Made by a program: the position numbers and the translations under genes
The notes under the pieces: generated by a model
What the model was told of the DNA's origin: nothing
Databases searched by the model: none
Seen by the model: only the letters and a program-made list of their open reading frames with translations
In this document: piece by piece, positions 1 through 5,428 of the stretch
Layout of the letters: each line of letters starts with the position of its first letter
How positions within the stretch are numbered: the first letter of the stretch is position 1
NCBI GenBank assembly: GCA_014871605.1
Contig: WGSQ01000113.1
Location: forward strand, 1-5,469
Direction of reading: 5' to 3'
From: Collinsella sp.
GTDB taxonomy: Bacteria; Actinomycetota; Coriobacteriia; Coriobacteriales; Coriobacteriaceae
DNA: 5,469 nucleotides

Positions 1-775
1 AGGGATGGTGCTGCAGCAGGCTGAACTCGGTGCTCTCAACGATGGCATAGTCCTCCTGCGTCTCGAACATCATGCCGAAGATCGACGACCGAGGTAGCGT
101 CTTGTCGATTCGACCGGAAAGATCGGCAAAGGCGTTGCCGCTCAGAAACTCCTCGACGAACCCTGGACCATCATGGGAATACGCCCGTTCGATTCGTTCA
201 CGGGCAACATCGGAGCACATCGCCGCACCGTACACCGCAAGGTTTCCACCCTTGGAATGACCTCCGCACAAAAGCGGCCCGTCGATCGCATCCGCCGCCT
301 CGTCCACATAACGCGCCGCGGATTCCTGGGCCGGCACAGGACACCGGAACGCCATGTTAAAGTCCTCTTTCCAGCCCACAATCGTGCTGTCGGTCCCCCG
401 GAAGGAAAGATAGCTAAACCCCGCCGGAAACCGGAACGCCATGGCTGCAAACTGCTCCGTCGCCACCACATCGCTCACGGCACGATAGCCGCAAACGTGC
501 ACGCCGCGGTATCTGGGATTTGCTGCCACGGCCTCCAACAAGGCCCTGCTCCCCTCTGGATCCCACAAGTCGTCAATCATGTCCCGATAGCACTCAGCAC
601 GCAGCAGCTCGCGTACGTCTAGGCCCTGCCAGTTCGTCAGCTCCGCCATATCACCCGGCAAACGCAAATAGGACAACCACGCAAAGACCAGGCTGTCCAC
701 CGCGCAGAACGGCCGCTCCTCAAACGGATCAAACGCCGTCTGAGCATAGGTCAAAAAATTAGGCGAATCCGACAT
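1..775 (-). CDS. DUF2974 (Mbeg1-like) alpha/beta-hydrolase, partial (C-terminus off the left edge)
   Basis: Reading from the ATG at 775, the frame stays open for 258 codons to the window edge, so the C-terminus is missing. Seen in the translation: an N-terminal stretch with FCAVDSLVFAWLSYL (residues 23-37), then SFRGTDSTIVGWKEDFN (124-140), then GGHSKGGNLAVYGA (171-184) and SHDGPGF (200-206), and near the edge SSIFGMMFE (230-238) and LLQHHP (253-258). These match, in order, the conserved blocks of the DUF2974/Mbeg1-like family, which is related to class 3 lipases. Ser174 in GHSKG is the expected nucleophile; Asp202 in HDGPGF is a candidate acid, and the histidine may lie outside the window. 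No signal peptide or membrane segment is visible, so a cytoplasmic enzyme is likely. The true substrate is unknown; an esterase or lipase role is inference. Family members are commonly around 350-400 residues, so roughly a third is missing. It follows ldh on the same strand but behind a strong terminator. Confidence 0.88.
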   Translation of the reverse strand, partial: MSDSPNFLTYAQTAFDPFEERPFCAVDSLVFAWLSYLRLPGDMAELTNWQGLDVRELLRAECYRDMIDDLWDPEGSRALLEAVAANPRYRGVHVCGYRAVSDVVATEQFAAMAFRFPAGFSYLSFRGTDSTIVGWKEDFNMAFRCPVPAQESAARYVDEAADAIDGPLLCGGHSKGGNLAVYGAAMCSDVARERIERAYSHDGPGFVEEFLSGNAFADLSGRIDKTLPRSSIFGMMFETQEDYAIVESTEFSLLQHHP

Positions 776-777
776 GG

Positions 778-784
778 CCCTCCC
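778..784 (-). promoter_or_regulatory. Ribosome binding site of the DUF2974 gene, short spacing
   Basis: On the minus strand GGGAGGG is followed by CC and the ATG at 775. The Shine-Dalgarno match is good, but only about 3 nt separate GGGAGG from the start codon, which is shorter than usual. I keep this start because the conserved N-terminal family block begins near residue 20, and the next in-frame ATG, at codon 43, would remove it. Confidence 0.55.
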
Positions 785-791
785 ATCAACT

Positions 792-817
792 ATGGTGTAT
801 TGGGATGGTGCATTGGG
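792..817. repeat. 13-bp tandem direct repeat upstream of the DUF2974 gene
   Basis: ATGGTGTATTGGG (792-804) is followed directly by ATGGTGCATTGGG (805-817); only one of 13 positions differs. The pair sits between the ldh terminator and the ribosome binding site of the DUF2974 gene. It could be a regulator binding site or a chance small duplication. I cannot identify a convincing promoter in the 50 or so bases around it. Confidence 0.6.
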
Positions 818-835
818 GTCAGGTTACTTTGCACC

Positions 836-870
836 AAAAGGCGCCCGGGCCGTGTGGACCCGGACGCCTT
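836..870 (-). terminator. Rho-independent terminator of ldh
   Basis: Read on the minus strand, the arms AAGGCGTCCGGG (870-859) and CCCGGGCGCCTT (849-838) form a 12-bp stem with one G-U pair and a 9-nt loop, and the RNA continues into a run of four U (839-836). It lies about 30 nt after the ldh stop codon, as expected for the end of the ldh transcript. It also separates ldh from the DUF2974 gene, which starts 61 bases further on. Confidence 0.85.
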
Positions 871-901
871 CATTGTAGCTTTTCGCTCTAGCGAGCTTGA
901 T

Positions 902-1852
902 TTAGCAGGAGAAATCGACGCTGTCGATGATGTCCTTGAGGGCCTTGGCGGAGACGGTGAGCTCATGCTGCTCGTCTTCGTTCAGCGGCACGGGGACGCG
1001 GCAGACAACGCCGTCGCGGCCAACGACGGTTGGCATGGAGATGGCAAGATCGGACAGGCCATACTCGCCCACCATGAGCGAGGAGACGGGCAGAACGGTC
1101 TGCTCATCGCGCATGACAGCGGTGCAGATGCGCTTGACGGCCATGGCGACGCCGTAGTAGGTGGCGTGCTTCTTCTCGATGATGGTGTAGGCGGAGTTCT
1201 TGACGTCCTCGGCGATGCGCTTCTCGGCGGTCTCATGCTCCAGGTGGCCGTGAAGCTCGCAGAAGGTGTTCAGCGGAACGCCAGCAACCTGAGCGCTGGA
1301 CCAAGCGACAAACTCTGAGTCGCCGTGCTCACCCATGACATAGGCCTGGACATCACGCGGGTCAACCTCGACGTGGGCACCAAGCATCTGCTGCAGACGG
1401 CCAGTGTCGAGCACGGTGCCGGAGCCGATAACATGGCCCTCGGGCAGGCCGGACATCTTGATGGCAGCATAGGTCAGAACATCAACCGGGTTGGAGACGA
1501 TGAGCAGAATGCCGTCGAAGCCGGACTTCTTAATCTCGGGGATAATGGACTTAAAGATGCTGACGTTCTTGTTGACCAGGTCCAGGCGGGTCTCACCTGG
1601 CTTCTGGGCAGCGCCAGCGGTGACAACGATCATGGCGGCGTCGGCGACATCGGAATAATCGCCGGCGTAGATCTTCATCGGCTCGGCAAACGTCATGCCG
1701 TGCGCGATATCCAGGGCCTCACCCTCGGCACGGTTTTTGTCCACGTCAATGAGGACCATCTCGGAGAACAGACCGCTCTGCATCAGAGCAAACGCCGAAG
1801 ACGAACCGACGAAACCGCAGCCGACAATAGCGACCTTCTTCTCGTTAACCAT
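902..1852 (-). CDS. ldh: L-lactate dehydrogenase
   Basis: A 316-residue NAD-dependent L-lactate dehydrogenase that reduces pyruvate to L-lactate and regenerates NAD+ in fermentation; soluble and cytoplasmic. The Rossmann motif is GCGFVG (residues 11-16), with Asp36 ending beta-2 for NAD(H) preference. The active-site loop AGAAQKPGETRLDL (79-92) carries Gln83, the residue that marks lactate over malate specificity (canonical Gln102), and Arg89 (canonical Arg109). Further: SNPVDVLTY with Asn121, SGTVLDTGR with Asp149 and Arg152 (canonical Asp168/Arg171), and GEHGDSE with catalytic His176 (canonical His195). ATYYG at 230-234 completes the substrate pocket. Length is normal for the family. An in-frame ATG at 1930 would add 26 residues, but that stretch crosses a hairpin and lacks family similarity; the 1852 start has a good GGGAG site and places the Rossmann fold at the N-terminus. 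The gene is likely monocistronic, with its own leader and terminator. A malate dehydrogenase reading is unlikely given Gln83. Confidence 0.96.
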   Translation of the reverse strand: MVNEKKVAIVGCGFVGSSSAFALMQSGLFSEMVLIDVDKNRAEGEALDIAHGMTFAEPMKIYAGDYSDVADAAMIVVTAGAAQKPGETRLDLVNKNVSIFKSIIPEIKKSGFDGILLIVSNPVDVLTYAAIKMSGLPEGHVIGSGTVLDTGRLQQMLGAHVEVDPRDVQAYVMGEHGDSEFVAWSSAQVAGVPLNTFCELHGHLEHETAEKRIAEDVKNSAYTIIEKKHATYYGVAMAVKRICTAVMRDEQTVLPVSSLMVGEYGLSDLAISMPTVVGRDGVVCRVPVPLNEDEQHELTVSAKALKDIIDSVDFSC

Positions 1853-1858
1853 TAGAAA

Positions 1859-1863
1859 CTCCC
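1859..1863 (-). promoter_or_regulatory. Ribosome binding site of ldh
   Basis: GGGAG on the minus strand lies 6 nt before the ATG at 1852. It decides the start in favour of 1852 over the upstream ATG at 1930. Confidence 0.8.
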
Positions 1864-1875
1864 ATCTCTCTCCAC

Positions 1876-1909
1876 AAACAAGCCGCCCGGGAACGACCCG
1901 AGCGGCTTG
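1876..1909 (-). terminator. Terminator-like hairpin in the ldh leader
   Basis: On the minus strand CAAGCCGCTCGG (1909-1898) pairs with CCGGGCGGCTTG (1890-1879): 12 bp with one G-U pair and a 7-nt loop, followed by only UUUGU. It ends 26 bases before the ldh start, with the GGGAG site in between. It could be a weak terminator for the aminotransferase transcript (stop codon 145 bases upstream), an ldh attenuator, or a 5' stabilising hairpin. The stem is clearly visible; its role is inference, and the short U-run argues against efficient termination. Confidence 0.6.
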
Positions 1910-1941
1910 CCGTAATCCCAATACATCCAATCGGGACTTTG

Positions 1942-1947
1942 ATTATG
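1942..1947 (-). promoter_or_regulatory. Possible -10 box of the ldh promoter
   Basis: CATAAT on the minus strand matches five of six positions of TATAAT and lies in the AT-richer gap upstream of ldh. Transcription from it would begin near 1935 and give a leader of about 83 nt that includes the hairpin at 1876-1909. No good -35 hexamer is visible at 16-18 bp, so this is tentative. Confidence 0.3.
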
Positions 1948-1989
1948 CTCCTATTCGCAGCCAAAAATCGACCGTTTACCGAAATTATT

Positions 1990-2013
1990 TGCAGAATTCG
2001 TAAATTAACTGCA
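1990..2013. promoter_or_regulatory. Inverted repeat TGCAG/CTGCA upstream of ldh
   Basis: TGCAG (1990-1994) and CTGCA (2009-2013) are inverted copies around a 14-nt AT-rich centre that itself contains AATT...AATT. It lies upstream of the possible ldh -10 box and beside the palindromic 13-mers at 2014-2054, so an operator is possible. Five-base arms can occur by chance. Confidence 0.3.
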
Positions 2014-2054
2014 CGAAATCGGTTTCGAGCTATTGACGAGTCGAAATAGGTTTC
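2014..2054. repeat. Two near-identical palindromic 13-mers upstream of ldh
   Basis: CGAAATCGGTTTC (2014-2026) and CGAAATAGGTTTC (2042-2054) differ at one position and start 28 bp apart. Each is itself a dyad with GAAA and TTTC arms around a 4-nt centre; the first extends to CGAAA/TTTCG. The second reaches into the TAG stop codon of the aminotransferase. Two copies of one palindrome upstream of a gene are typical of a regulator binding cooperatively, and ldh would be the target. I do not recognise the motif; it is not the TTGTGA-type site expected for the redox repressor Rex. Confidence 0.5.
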
Positions 2055-3217
2055 TAATACAGGCCCGCCTCGCGAATGGCCTCGACAGCCAAAGCGATCT
2101 GGTCGGGCGGCAGGACCAGCGCCATGCGCACGTGCCCCTCGCCCGAAGGGCCAAAGCTCGCGCCCGGCGTCACCACAACGCCGGCCTTCTCCATAAGCTC
2201 CTCGCAAAACGCCATGGAATCGGTGCGACCACCAGGAAGCTTGGCCCACACAAACATAGATCCATGCGCGTTGGGACGCTCCCAGCCCAGACCCTCGAGA
2301 CCGTCGCACAGGGCATCGCGACGCTCCTGGTACTTCAGACGCTGCGCCTCGACCTCATCGCGCGGACCGTTCAGGCACGCGATGGCGGCCTTCTGAATCG
2401 GGAAGAACATACCAAAGTCGATCTGACCACGCAGCTTGGCAAAGGCCGAGACCACATCCTCGCGACCGACCAAAAAGCCGATGCGCGCACCGGTGACGTT
2501 AAACGACTTGGAAAGCGAGAAGAACTCAACGCCCACCTCGAGCGCGCCGGGATACTGCAAGAAGCTGCCGCCCGGCTCGCCGTCGAACACAATGTCCGAG
2601 TATGCGTTGTCGTGGACGATCAACAGGTCGTGCTCGTGGGCGAAAGCGATGATCTCCTCGTAGATCTCGGGCGTGCCCACCGAGCCCACCGGATTGGCGG
2701 GCAGTGACACGATCATGTACTTGGCACGGTCGGCCACCTCGGGATCGATGCCCGCCACATAGGGCAAGTAATTGTGCTCGGCAACCAGCGGATAGTACTC
2801 GAGCTTGGCATCGGCAATCTTAGCGCCCGCCTCAAAGACCGGATAGCACGGATCGGGCACCAGGATGGTATCACCCGGATCGAGCAGAGCCAGGCCCAAA
2901 TGACCCACGCCCTCCTGTGTGCCGTTGCACGACTGCACCATGGACGGCGTAATGCCCGAAACGCCAAAGCGGCGCTCATAGTAATCGCACACGGCTTGCT
3001 TGAGTTCGGGCAGGTCGCGCAGGGTGTACTTCCACATCTCGGGATCCTGGGCGGCTTGTGTGAGCGCCTCGACCACGTGGTCGTACGGCTTAAAGTCGGG
3101 CGTGCCCACGCTCATGTTGTAAATGGTCTTGCCCTGAGCCTTCAGCGCAAGCAGTTTGTTGTTGAGCGAGGCGAAGACCTCCGCGCCAAAGCGCTCGAGA
3201 CGCTGCGATGCCTGCAT
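2054..3217 (-). CDS. Class I/II PLP-dependent aminotransferase, LL-diaminopimelate aminotransferase-like
   Basis: A 387-residue fold-type I aminotransferase, soluble and PLP-dependent. The Schiff-base lysine is Lys237 in SLSKSFNVTGARIGF (234-248), with the phosphate-binding Arg245 eight residues later. Asp203 and Tyr206 in HDNAYSDI (202-209) should hold the pyridine ring, Asn175 lies in the NPxG motif, and Arg364 in HVRMAL should bind the substrate carboxylate. CNGTQEGVGHL (97-107), DPGDTILVPDPCYPVF (113-128) and the C-terminal VTPGASFGPSGEGHVRMAL region resemble DapL and related bacterial enzymes, where the first block is usually GSKEG. The amino donor and product cannot be fixed from sequence: DapL activity (lysine and cell-wall synthesis) or a broader aspartate/alanine-type transaminase are both possible. 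NPVG replaces the usual NPTG, which is odd. The start at 3217 has an AAAGGTGG site; the longer frame from 3280 would read through a terminator hairpin. It follows nadE on the same strand, 118 bases away. Confidence 0.9.
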   Translation of the reverse strand: MQASQRLERFGAEVFASLNNKLLALKAQGKTIYNMSVGTPDFKPYDHVVEALTQAAQDPEMWKYTLRDLPELKQAVCDYYERRFGVSGITPSMVQSCNGTQEGVGHLGLALLDPGDTILVPDPCYPVFEAGAKIADAKLEYYPLVAEHNYLPYVAGIDPEVADRAKYMIVSLPANPVGSVGTPEIYEEIIAFAHEHDLLIVHDNAYSDIVFDGEPGGSFLQYPGALEVGVEFFSLSKSFNVTGARIGFLVGREDVVSAFAKLRGQIDFGMFFPIQKAAIACLNGPRDEVEAQRLKYQERRDALCDGLEGLGWERPNAHGSMFVWAKLPGGRTDSMAFCEELMEKAGVVVTPGASFGPSGEGHVRMALVLPPDQIALAVEAIREAGLY

Positions 3218-3221
3218 GGTG

Positions 3222-3229
3222 CCACCTTT
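3222..3229 (-). promoter_or_regulatory. Ribosome binding site of the aminotransferase
   Basis: AAAGGTGG on the minus strand lies 4 nt before the ATG at 3217 and differs from AAAGGAGG at one base. It supports 3217 over the upstream in-frame ATG at 3280. Confidence 0.75.
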
Positions 3230-3235
3230 CGATAT

Positions 3236-3267
3236 AAAAAACGCGGCGCTCCGACAAGAGCGCCGCG
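3236..3267 (-). terminator. Strong rho-independent terminator between nadE and the aminotransferase
   Basis: On the minus strand CGCGGCGCTC (3267-3258) pairs perfectly with GAGCGCCGCG (3251-3242) across a 6-nt loop, and six U follow directly (3241-3236). This is a textbook intrinsic terminator, 68 bases after the nadE stop codon. Its U-run ends only 18 nt before the aminotransferase start and 6 nt before that gene's ribosome binding site, so it may also act as an attenuator for the downstream gene. Confidence 0.9.
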
Positions 3268-3293
3268 CGATACGGGCCATCAGATTGCAAAAG

Positions 3294-3306
3294 TGTAACG
3301 CTTACA
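3294..3306. promoter_or_regulatory. Dyad TGTAA-CGC-TTACA between nadE and the aminotransferase
   Basis: Perfect 5-bp arms TGTAA and TTACA flank CGC. It lies between the nadE stop codon and the terminator, where an aminotransferase promoter would have to be. It looks like a LacI-family or catabolite-responsive (cre) site but is one base shorter than the 14-bp cre consensus. Binding is inference. Confidence 0.35.
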
Positions 3307-3335
3307 AACCCCGTATTGGTTCAATTTAGCCAACC

Positions 3336-5315
3336 TCAGTCAATTGCATTGAGTGCGTCGATCTGCGCAAGCCACAGACGCGAGCTGGCGTCACTCGGCA
3401 TACGCCAATCGCCGCGCGGGCTGAGCGTCACCGAGCCCACCTTGGGACCATCGGGCAGGCAGCTGCGCTTAAACTGCTGGGCAAAGAAGCGACGATAGAA
3501 CGTACGCAGCCACGTGTAGACGGTCTTGGCATCGTAGACGCCCTCGAAGCTCTTGAGCGCCATGCGGTAGATCTTGCCCGGCTCAAAGCCAAAACGCAGC
3601 AGGTAGTAGAGGTAGTAGTCGTGCAGCTCGTACGGGCCCACCAAATCCTCAGTCTTCTGCGCAATCTCGCCGTCGCCCGTGGGCGGCAGAAGCTCGGGAG
3701 ATACCGGCGTATCGAGGATGTCGAGCAGCGTCTCGGCAATACGCCCGCCAAAGACATCGGCAGCATAACGCACCAGATGGCGCACAAGCGTCTTGGGCAC
3801 GCTCGCGTTGACGGCATACATGCTCATGTGGTCGCCGTTATAGGTAGCCCAACCGAGTGCCAGCTCCGACAAGTCGCCCGTGCCGATGACAAAACCGCCA
3901 GCCTGATTGGCCAGATCCATCAGAATCTGCGTACGCTCGCGGGCCTGGCTGTTCTCGTAGGTCACGTCCTGCACGGCCGGATCGTGCTCAATGTCCTTGA
4001 AGTGCTGCTCCACAGCCGCGTGGATCGAAACCTCGCGGAAGCTCACGCCCAGGTCGCGGGCGAGCGACTCGGCATTCGACTTGGTGCGATGCGTCGTGCC
4101 AAAGCCGGGCATGGACACGGCTGTGATACCGGTGCGCGGCAGCCCCAGCGCATCGAAGGCGCGAACTGTCACGAGCAGTGCCAGCGTGGAGTCCAGGCCG
4201 CCCGAAAGACCGATGACTGCAGCCTTGGTACCCGTATGGGCAAGGCGGGTCTTGAGGCCGGCGGTCTGCAGGTCGAGGATAGTCTCGCAACGCTCGGCCA
4301 GGTCGCCATGGTCGGCCGGCACAAAGGGCGCGCGAGGGAAGACACGGTCGATGCCGAGTGCATCGTGCAGGACAGGTTCGTCTGCCAGCACGCCCTCAAA
4401 CGAAAATTCAACGGTCGTGGCCTCCGGTGCATCGTCCGCGCGCGTCCACGTCGTCGAGCGACGGCGCTCGGCAACCAGGCGGTCAAGGTCAACGTCGGCG
4501 ATGGCCATATCGCAGGTAAGCAGTTTGGTCGCGGCAAGCTTGGAGCCGTTTTCGTAGATAAGGTTCTCCCCCGCAAAGACCATGTCGGTCGTGGATTCGC
4601 CCTCGCTCGCATCCGCGTAGGCATAAGCGCAGTACAGGCGCGCGCTTTGGTTAGAGATAAGGCTGCGACGGTAATCTGCCTTACCGATAATCTCGTCCGA
4701 GGCCGACGGGTTGAGAATCACCGTCGCGCCGGCAAGCGCCATCTCGGTCGAAGGAGGCGCCGGCACCCACAGGTCCTCACAGACCTCAACGCCCAGCACC
4801 AGGTCCTCGGCTCCCTCATCACAGCAGCGGTAGATAAGCCCCGAGCCCAGCGGGACCGGACCCTGACCGGCAAATTCAACCCACACGGGATCCGCAGGCG
4901 CCGGAGCAAACCAACGGCGCTCATAGAACTCGCCATAGTTGGGCAGATACTTCTTGGCCGTGAGGCCCAAAAGCTCGCCCGCGCAGCACACGGCGGCGCA
5001 GTTGTAGATATTCTCGGCAACCGCAACGGGAAGACCGACGGTAAAGACAATCGGCAGCTCGCGGGTTTCATCGAGAATATGTGCCAGTGCGGTCTCGCAG
5101 GCATGCAGTAATGTGCGGTTATGGAACAGATCGGCCGCGGTATAGCCGGTCAGGTTAAGCTCGGGCAGCACCAGCGCGCGAACGCCGCGCTCGGCAGCCT
5201 CGCGAACAGCCGCCAACGCAACCTCGGCATTGCCCTCGGCATCGGCCACACGCATCTTGGGCGAGGCCGCCGCCACACGCAAAAAGCCATCAGACTGAGA
5301 AAGATGAAGATTCAT
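3336..5315 (-). CDS. nadE: Glutamine-dependent NAD+ synthetase
   Basis: A 659-residue bifunctional NAD+ synthetase: it converts nicotinate adenine dinucleotide to NAD+ with ATP, using ammonia released from glutamine. The N-terminal nitrilase-type glutaminase (about 10-290) shows the triad Glu52 in PELNLTGY, Lys121 in KKYLPNYGEFYE and Cys179 in GVEVCEDLW. The C-terminal synthetase domain (about 335-659) has the ATP-pyrophosphatase P-loop SGGLDST (371-377), followed by IGTGDLSELALGWATYNGDHMSMYAVNASVPKTL-type family sequence (477-510; Asp481 and Glu484 in the DLSE motif). Length agrees with the long glutamine-dependent form, known for example from mycobacteria; ammonia-only NadE enzymes are about 275 residues. 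I start at 5315 because GGGAG lies 7 nt upstream; an in-frame ATG at 5342 has no such site. All key residues are present, so it should be active. It ends 68 bases before a strong terminator and is probably its own unit. Confidence 0.97.
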   Translation of the reverse strand: MNLHLSQSDGFLRVAAASPKMRVADAEGNAEVALAAVREAAERGVRALVLPELNLTGYTAADLFHNRTLLHACETALAHILDETRELPIVFTVGLPVAVAENIYNCAAVCCAGELLGLTAKKYLPNYGEFYERRWFAPAPADPVWVEFAGQGPVPLGSGLIYRCCDEGAEDLVLGVEVCEDLWVPAPPSTEMALAGATVILNPSASDEIIGKADYRRSLISNQSARLYCAYAYADASEGESTTDMVFAGENLIYENGSKLAATKLLTCDMAIADVDLDRLVAERRRSTTWTRADDAPEATTVEFSFEGVLADEPVLHDALGIDRVFPRAPFVPADHGDLAERCETILDLQTAGLKTRLAHTGTKAAVIGLSGGLDSTLALLVTVRAFDALGLPRTGITAVSMPGFGTTHRTKSNAESLARDLGVSFREVSIHAAVEQHFKDIEHDPAVQDVTYENSQARERTQILMDLANQAGGFVIGTGDLSELALGWATYNGDHMSMYAVNASVPKTLVRHLVRYAADVFGGRIAETLLDILDTPVSPELLPPTGDGEIAQKTEDLVGPYELHDYYLYYLLRFGFEPGKIYRMALKSFEGVYDAKTVYTWLRTFYRRFFAQQFKRSCLPDGPKVGSVTLSPRGDWRMPSDASSRLWLAQIDALNAID

Positions 5316-5322
5316 AAGAATG

Positions 5323-5327
5323 CTCCC
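5323..5327 (-). promoter_or_regulatory. Ribosome binding site of nadE
   Basis: GGGAG on the minus strand lies 7 nt before the ATG at 5315. The alternative ATG at 5342 is preceded by an A/T-rich stretch without a purine-rich site. Confidence 0.78.
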
Positions 5328-5363
5328 GTGCGTAGACGCCATTCACAACAATTAGCAAGCCCT

Positions 5364-5369
5364 ATTGTA
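5364..5369 (-). promoter_or_regulatory. Possible -10 box of the nadE promoter
   Basis: TACAAT on the minus strand matches TATAAT at five of six positions and would start transcription near 5357, giving a leader of about 42 nt with the GGGAG site inside it. A TTGCAC hexamer lies upstream but at only 13 bp, so the -35 element is unclear. Confidence 0.4.
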
Positions 5370-5396
5370 GTTCAACCGCCGGGTGCAACCGCATCC

Positions 5397-5409
5397 CACC
5401 AACTTGGTG
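5397..5409. promoter_or_regulatory. Perfect dyad CACCAA-C-TTGGTG upstream of nadE
   Basis: Six-base arms are exact inverted copies around one central base. The site lies about 30 bp upstream of the possible nadE -10 box, a usual operator or activator position. It could also serve a divergent gene to the right of the window. The regulator is not recognised. Confidence 0.45.
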
Positions 5410-5414
5410 AGCTA

Positions 5415-5428
5415 TTGATGAGTTGATG
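5415..5428. repeat. TTGATG direct repeats upstream of nadE
   Basis: TTGATG occurs at 5415-5420 and again at 5423-5428, 8 bp apart, and the related TTGGTG is the right arm of the dyad at 5397-5409. Together they give three TTGRTG elements in 25 bp. No gene is visible from 5343 to the window edge (127 bases). Confidence 0.4.

Noticed and set aside
142..471. A 109-codon minus-strand open frame near the left edge
   Set aside because: It is out of phase with the DUF2974 reading frame, which is open across the same stretch and carries the conserved blocks.
173..622. A 149-codon plus-strand open frame near the left edge
   Set aside because: It is antisense to the DUF2974 gene, whose minus-strand frame shows ordered family motifs; the plus-strand product shows none.
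872..877. TACAAT on the minus strand just after the ldh stop, as a promoter for the DUF2974 gene
   Set aside because: No -35 hexamer is visible at a proper distance, and a transcript from here would run straight into the terminator at 870-836.
1325..1855. Plus-strand open frames opposite ldh (800-1318 and 1325-1855)
   Set aside because: Both are shadows of the ldh frame, with low-complexity translations and no domain of their own.
1853..1930. N-terminal extension of ldh from the ATG at 1930
   Set aside because: It crosses a 12-bp hairpin, adds residues unlike the family N-terminus, and the ATG at 1852 has a well-spaced GGGAG.
3218..3280. N-terminal extension of the aminotransferase from the ATG at 3280
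   Set aside because: The added 21 codons run through a perfect intrinsic terminator, and the ATG at 3217 has a good ribosome binding site.
3621..5111. A 496-codon plus-strand open frame opposite nadE
   Set aside because: It lies wholly antisense to a complete, clearly conserved nadE. Its translation has no recognisable domain and is rich in Arg, Gly, Ala and His, as expected from the complement of GC-rich coding sequence.
5316..5342. N-terminal extension of nadE from the ATG at 5342
   Set aside because: No Shine-Dalgarno sequence precedes it, and the GGGAG site 7 nt before 5315 lies inside the extension.
5340..5347. TTGTGAA half-site of the redox repressor Rex near nadE
   Set aside because: Only one half-site is present, with no matching TTCACAA partner at the expected spacing.
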